Assembly: GCA_017848155.1 (NCBI GenBank)
Contig: JAGAKC010000219.1
Coordinates: forward strand, 1 to 8,147
DNA from: Oscillospiraceae bacterium
GTDB lineage: Bacteria; Bacillota; Clostridia; Oscillospirales; Ruminococcaceae
DNA: 8,147 bases
Reading direction: 5' to 3'
A model generated the notes under the pieces. The model searched no databases. It saw only the letters and a program-made list of their open reading frames with translations, and was not told where the DNA came from. Shown here piece after piece: positions 5,866 to 8,147 of the stretch; position 1 is the first letter of the stretch; every line of letters starts with the position of its first letter. Made by a program: the position numbers and the translations under genes.

Positions 5866-7272
5866 ATGAAATGCAGAAAATGTGGAATTGAGGGCGGCGA
5901 TCGCTCTTTTTGTACTAACTGTGGCAGTCCGATAGGTGATGTGCACAGGAAGTTTCCGGTGTGGCTGATAGTAATTGCAGCTGTTGTCGTTATTGTAGTG
6001 GCAGTGGTGCTGGTGTTTGTGCTGAACGGTCAGGATGATAATAATGACAAGGATACTATCAGCGCTGCGGAGAAGTATATGGAAGATGAGGAATATGAAA
6101 AAGCCATAGACGTATATGATGATATCCTTGATGAGGATGATGAGAATGTAGCGGCATATCTTGGTATGGCAGAGGCTTATGAGGAGCTTGGAGATATCGA
6201 AGAAGCAGCAGAGGTGCTGGAAGAGGGCTATGAAAAGACGGGCTCGTCCAGAATAGAGAAGGTGCTGAAAAGGCTTGAAAAGCCGAAACAGGATGACACT
6301 ATATCTTCAGCGCCTGCAGCTACTGATGCTCTTGTGGTAGTTGGTAATGAAACAGAGATGCCTGATCTGATCGGGATGACATGGGATGAGGCTGTCAGCA
6401 AGTATTCGTCAGTCCTTGATCTTGTCGCTCAGCAGGAGTGGTCAACGTTTGAAAAGGACATCATCTTCGAGCAGAGTCTTCCTGCGGGAAGAAAAGTCAA
6501 GGTCGGAAAAACGGTCACAGTAAAGGTCAGCAAGGGTGTGAAGCAGATAGAGATACAGGATCTGACAGATCTCAGTGTCGATGCGGCTGAGCGTCAGCTG
6601 AAAAAGGATGGCTTTATCGTAAAAAAGACATATGAAGAAAGCAATGCAGTTGCGAAAGACCATATAATCAGGACAGAACCGGCGGCAAATGAGAAGGCGG
6701 ATCAGGGATCGGGAGTGACGCTGATCATAAGTCTTGGCGCAGATGATGCGATGATATCTGTTCCGATGCTTACCGATATGCATGTGGATGAAGCAGTGGA
6801 GCGTTGTGAGGAGTATGGACTTAAAGCTGAGATAAGGACCGTTGATAGTGCGGACCATGCTGAAGGTCTGGTCATCTCACAGAGTATTGCACAAGGTGAG
6901 CTTGTCGAAAGAAACGTCAGTATCGTTCTTGATGTAAGCAGTGGGGTCGCACCTGAAAAAACGAAGAAATTCGGTTTTACTGTCCCTGAAAGCGCAACGG
7001 GCGAGTTTGAATTTTTGTTCTATGTTGACGGAGCGATCGACAACGAGCGTGGTGGAGAGATACTTGATATAGGCATAGATCAGAACAAGATCATACCCTA
7101 TGAGATATCGGGAAGAGTCGGCGAGGTAAAGGAGTTAGTTATAAAGCCCAGATCGGCAGTCACGGGCAAGACCGGTACGTATATTGTAGTATCGTTTAAC
7201 TTTGAGGCTGATGAGGTGAGATATAATATTACCGAAAAAAATACTAACGTTTTTCAAGAATTGGGTCAGTGA
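5866..7272 (+). CDS. Zinc-ribbon, single-pass membrane protein with TPR-like and PASTA domains
   Basis: A 468-residue modular protein. Residues 3-19 form a zinc ribbon with two Cys pairs (Cys3/Cys6 and Cys16/Cys19). A single membrane helix follows (about 31-53), preceded by a basic residue pair, which suggests the ribbon is in the cytoplasm and the rest outside. Residues about 65-135 are acidic TPR-like helical repeats (AEKYMEDEEYEKAIDVYDDI, then GMAEAYEELGDIEEAAEVLE). Three PASTA modules follow at about 163-225, 229-291 and 296-357, with repeated features such as MPDLIGMTWDEAV, EQSLPAGRKV and RTEPAANEKA. PASTA modules in kinases and penicillin-binding proteins often bind peptidoglycan fragments. 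The last 110 residues are a beta-rich region I do not recognise. There is no kinase or transpeptidase domain. The start has GGAG (5855-5858) 7 nt upstream. As last gene of the transglutaminase/DUF58 operon it may be an envelope scaffold or sensor; that role is inference. Confidence 0.85.
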   Translation: MKCRKCGIEGGDRSFCTNCGSPIGDVHRKFPVWLIVIAAVVVIVVAVVLVFVLNGQDDNNDKDTISAAEKYMEDEEYEKAIDVYDDILDEDDENVAAYLGMAEAYEELGDIEEAAEVLEEGYEKTGSSRIEKVLKRLEKPKQDDTISSAPAATDALVVVGNETEMPDLIGMTWDEAVSKYSSVLDLVAQQEWSTFEKDIIFEQSLPAGRKVKVGKTVTVKVSKGVKQIEIQDLTDLSVDAAERQLKKDGFIVKKTYEESNAVAKDHIIRTEPAANEKADQGSGVTLIISLGADDAMISVPMLTDMHVDEAVERCEEYGLKAEIRTVDSADHAEGLVISQSIAQGELVERNVSIVLDVSSGVAPEKTKKFGFTVPESATGEFEFLFYVDGAIDNERGGEILDIGIDQNKIIPYEISGRVGEVKELVIKPRSAVTGKTGTYIVVSFNFEADEVRYNITEKNTNVFQELGQ

Positions 7273-7278
7273 TCTATT

Positions 7279-7312
7279 GCAGCCTGTCGGATGCGTCTGA
7301 CAGGCTGCTTTT
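7279..7312 (+). terminator. Intrinsic terminator after the PASTA gene
   Basis: A perfect 10-bp GC-rich stem GCAGCCTGTC (7279-7288) and GACAGGCTGC (7299-7308), with a 10-nt loop, is followed by TTTT. It begins 6 nt after the stop codon and ends the long operon. Confidence 0.93.
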
Positions 7313-7317
7313 GCTGA

Positions 7318-7404
7318 TTATATCCGATATACAAATAGTATAATGCTTGTTTGATATTCCTGTTTGTAAAATCACTGTGGGAAGTATATATGTATCGGAT
7401 ATAA
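7318..7404. repeat. 12-bp inverted repeat in the AT-rich intergenic region
   Basis: TTATATCCGATA (7318-7329) and TATCGGATATAA (7393-7404) are perfect reverse complements 63 nt apart. The region has no open frame of note. The spacing is wide for a simple hairpin, so paired protein-binding sites upstream of the ppdK promoter are a reasonable alternative. The core TATCGGA also occurs in the leader at 1244-1280. Confidence 0.5.
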
Positions 7405-7481
7405 ACCATGATATCTTTGGATCATTAAATAATAATTGTTTAAGAAAAATTAAAAAAACACTAGCATTTTTCTGAATAATC
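7405..7481. other. AT-rich stretch upstream of the ppdK promoter
   Basis: This stretch has no gene-like frame. It has A and T runs, notably around 7427-7458, just upstream of the extended -10 element. Such runs can act as an UP element that contacts RNA polymerase alpha subunits and strengthens a promoter; this is inference from composition only. Confidence 0.35.
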
Positions 7482-7490
7482 TGTTATAAT
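7482..7490 (+). promoter_or_regulatory. Predicted extended -10 promoter of ppdK
   Basis: TGTTATAAT contains a perfect TATAAT (7485-7490) with the TGn extension (7482-7484). No good -35 hexamer stands at 16-18 bp (TAGCAT at 7462-7467 is poor), but extended -10 promoters tolerate that. Transcription would begin near 7497. Confidence 0.65.
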
Positions 7491-7496
7491 AGATTA

Positions 7497-7612
7497 TGTG
7501 GCGAAATGTGCCCTTAAATAATGGCAGATTTTTCCGCAGACAACGTTAAAAATGCCATGCTCTGTCGTGCACGGCGGACTTGGCGTAAATAAAATTCAGG
7601 AGGAATATTCCA
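7497..7612 (+). other. ppdK 5' untranslated leader
   Basis: The leader of about 115 nt has pairing potential: ATGGCA (7521-7526) with TGCCAT (7553-7558), or TCCGC (7533-7537) with GCGGA (7574-7578), two pairings that cross and so exclude each other or form a pseudoknot. CGTGCACG (7566-7573) is self-complementary. I recognise no known riboswitch class. The leader ends in the ribosome binding site AGGAGGA (7598-7604). Confidence 0.35.
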
Positions 7613-8147
7613 ATGGCAAAGAAATATTGTTATCTGTTCTCCGAGGGTAATGCAGACATGCGTGAGATCCTCGGCGGTAAGGGTGCAAACCTGGCAGAGA
7701 TGACCAACATGGGTCTTCCCGTTCCCCAGGGCTTCACTATCTCTACTGAGGCATGCACAGCTTACTATGATGACGGCCGTCAGATCAACCCCGAGATCAT
7801 GGCTGAGATCAACGAGTACATCACAAAGATGGAAGAGGTTACTGGCAAGAAGTTTGGCGACAAGACAAACCCCCTGCTCGTTTCCGTTCGTTCCGGTGCA
7901 CGTGCTTCCATGCCCGGTATGATGGACACCATCCTCAACCTCGGTCTTAACGAGGACGTTGTTGAGTACATGGCTGAGGCTTCCGGCAATGCTCGTTGGG
8001 CATATGACTGCTACAGAAGATTCATCCAGATGTACTCTGACGTAGTTATGGAAGTTGGTAAGAAGTACTTTGAAGAGCTTATCGACGAGATGAAGGAAAA
8101 GAAGGGCGTTAAGCAGGACGTTGAGCTGACAGCTGACGACCTCAAGG
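7613..8147 (+). CDS. ppdK: Pyruvate, phosphate dikinase, N-terminal part (runs off the window)
   Basis: The first 178 codons of an enzyme that is normally about 875 residues. It interconverts phosphoenolpyruvate, AMP and pyrophosphate with pyruvate, ATP and phosphate, in the cytoplasm. In many anaerobic Clostridia it takes the place of, or works beside, pyruvate kinase in glycolysis. The visible part is the start of the ATP-grasp nucleotide-binding domain. It begins [12 protein letters not shown], has [20 protein letters not shown] (about 22-41) and then [20 protein letters not shown] (about 88-107), both very characteristic. The start has AGGAGGA (7598-7604) 8 nt upstream. Codon use is biased to ATC, AAC, CGT, TCC, CTC and GAG, unlike the preceding genes, as expected for a highly expressed protein. 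The reading frame stays open to the window edge. Confidence 0.97.
   Translation, partial: MAKKYCYLFSEGNADMREILGGKGANLAEMTNMGLPVPQGFTISTEACTAYYDDGRQINPEIMAEINEYITKMEEVTGKKFGDKTNPLLVSVRSGARASMPGMMDTILNLGLNEDVVEYMAEASGNARWAYDCYRRFIQMYSDVVMEVGKKYFEELIDEMKEKKGVKQDVELTADDLK

Noticed and set aside
7339..7344. Second promoter with a perfect TATAAT
   Set aside because: No acceptable -35 element stands 16-18 bp upstream and it lacks the TGn extension, whereas the element at 7482-7490 has it. AT-rich sequence gives such hexamers by chance.
1..8147. CRISPR array, insertion sequence, tRNA or rRNA
   Set aside because: I found no regularly spaced direct repeats, transposase-like protein, terminal inverted repeats, or tRNA/rRNA-like segments.

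Overview
The window looks like a piece of a Clostridia (Firmicutes) chromosome. The best guess is a gut or rumen Oscillospiraceae/Ruminococcus-type anaerobe. The reasons are strong AGGAGG-type ribosome binding sites, moderate GC, compact same-strand operons, a LytTR/DUF3021 gene pair, and a catabolic pyruvate phosphate dikinase with a Clostridia-like N-terminus. This placement comes from reading the sequence, not from a database search.

Layout, all genes on the + strand. (1) Positions 1-160 hold no supported gene, but end in a good promoter (TTGAAA-17-TATACT). (2) Positions 161-1057 are a two-gene unit: a small LytTR DNA-binding regulator and a four-helix DUF3021 membrane protein, closed by an intrinsic terminator at 1064-1090. 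(3) A second promoter (TGGACT-17-TACAAT, 1094-1122) starts what looks like a single transcript of about 6.1 kb ending at the terminator 7279-7312. It carries a leader with an 11-bp hairpin and a possible 25-codon ORF, then a nucleoside 2-deoxyribosyltransferase-like gene broken by an in-frame TGA. Next come a THUMP-domain RNA methyltransferase (RlmL/YpsC type), a membrane transglutaminase, a DUF58 protein, and a zinc-ribbon/TM/TPR/PASTA protein. (4) An AT-rich intergenic stretch (7313-7612) has a 12-bp inverted repeat, an extended -10 promoter and a leader of about 115 nt. (5) The start of ppdK (pyruvate phosphate dikinase) runs off the right edge.

How the genes may work together: the transglutaminase and DUF58 proteins are known partners in many bacteria, usually with a MoxR-type AAA ATPase. 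Here no MoxR gene lies in the window. Instead the following gene is a single-pass protein whose external part carries TPR-like repeats and three PASTA modules, which commonly bind peptidoglycan. The likely reading is a cell-envelope assembly or sensing module that sits behind an rRNA methyltransferase in the same operon. The LytTR/DUF3021 unit is probably a separate autoregulated membrane-sensor/regulator pair.

I see no CRISPR array, insertion sequence, rRNA or tRNA. Nothing here is clearly a new defence or mobile system. The points most worth a second look are the PASTA protein with its unassigned C-terminal domain, the MoxR-less transglutaminase/DUF58 operon, the in-frame TGA, and the repeated TATCGGA-type inverted repeats in two intergenic regions.
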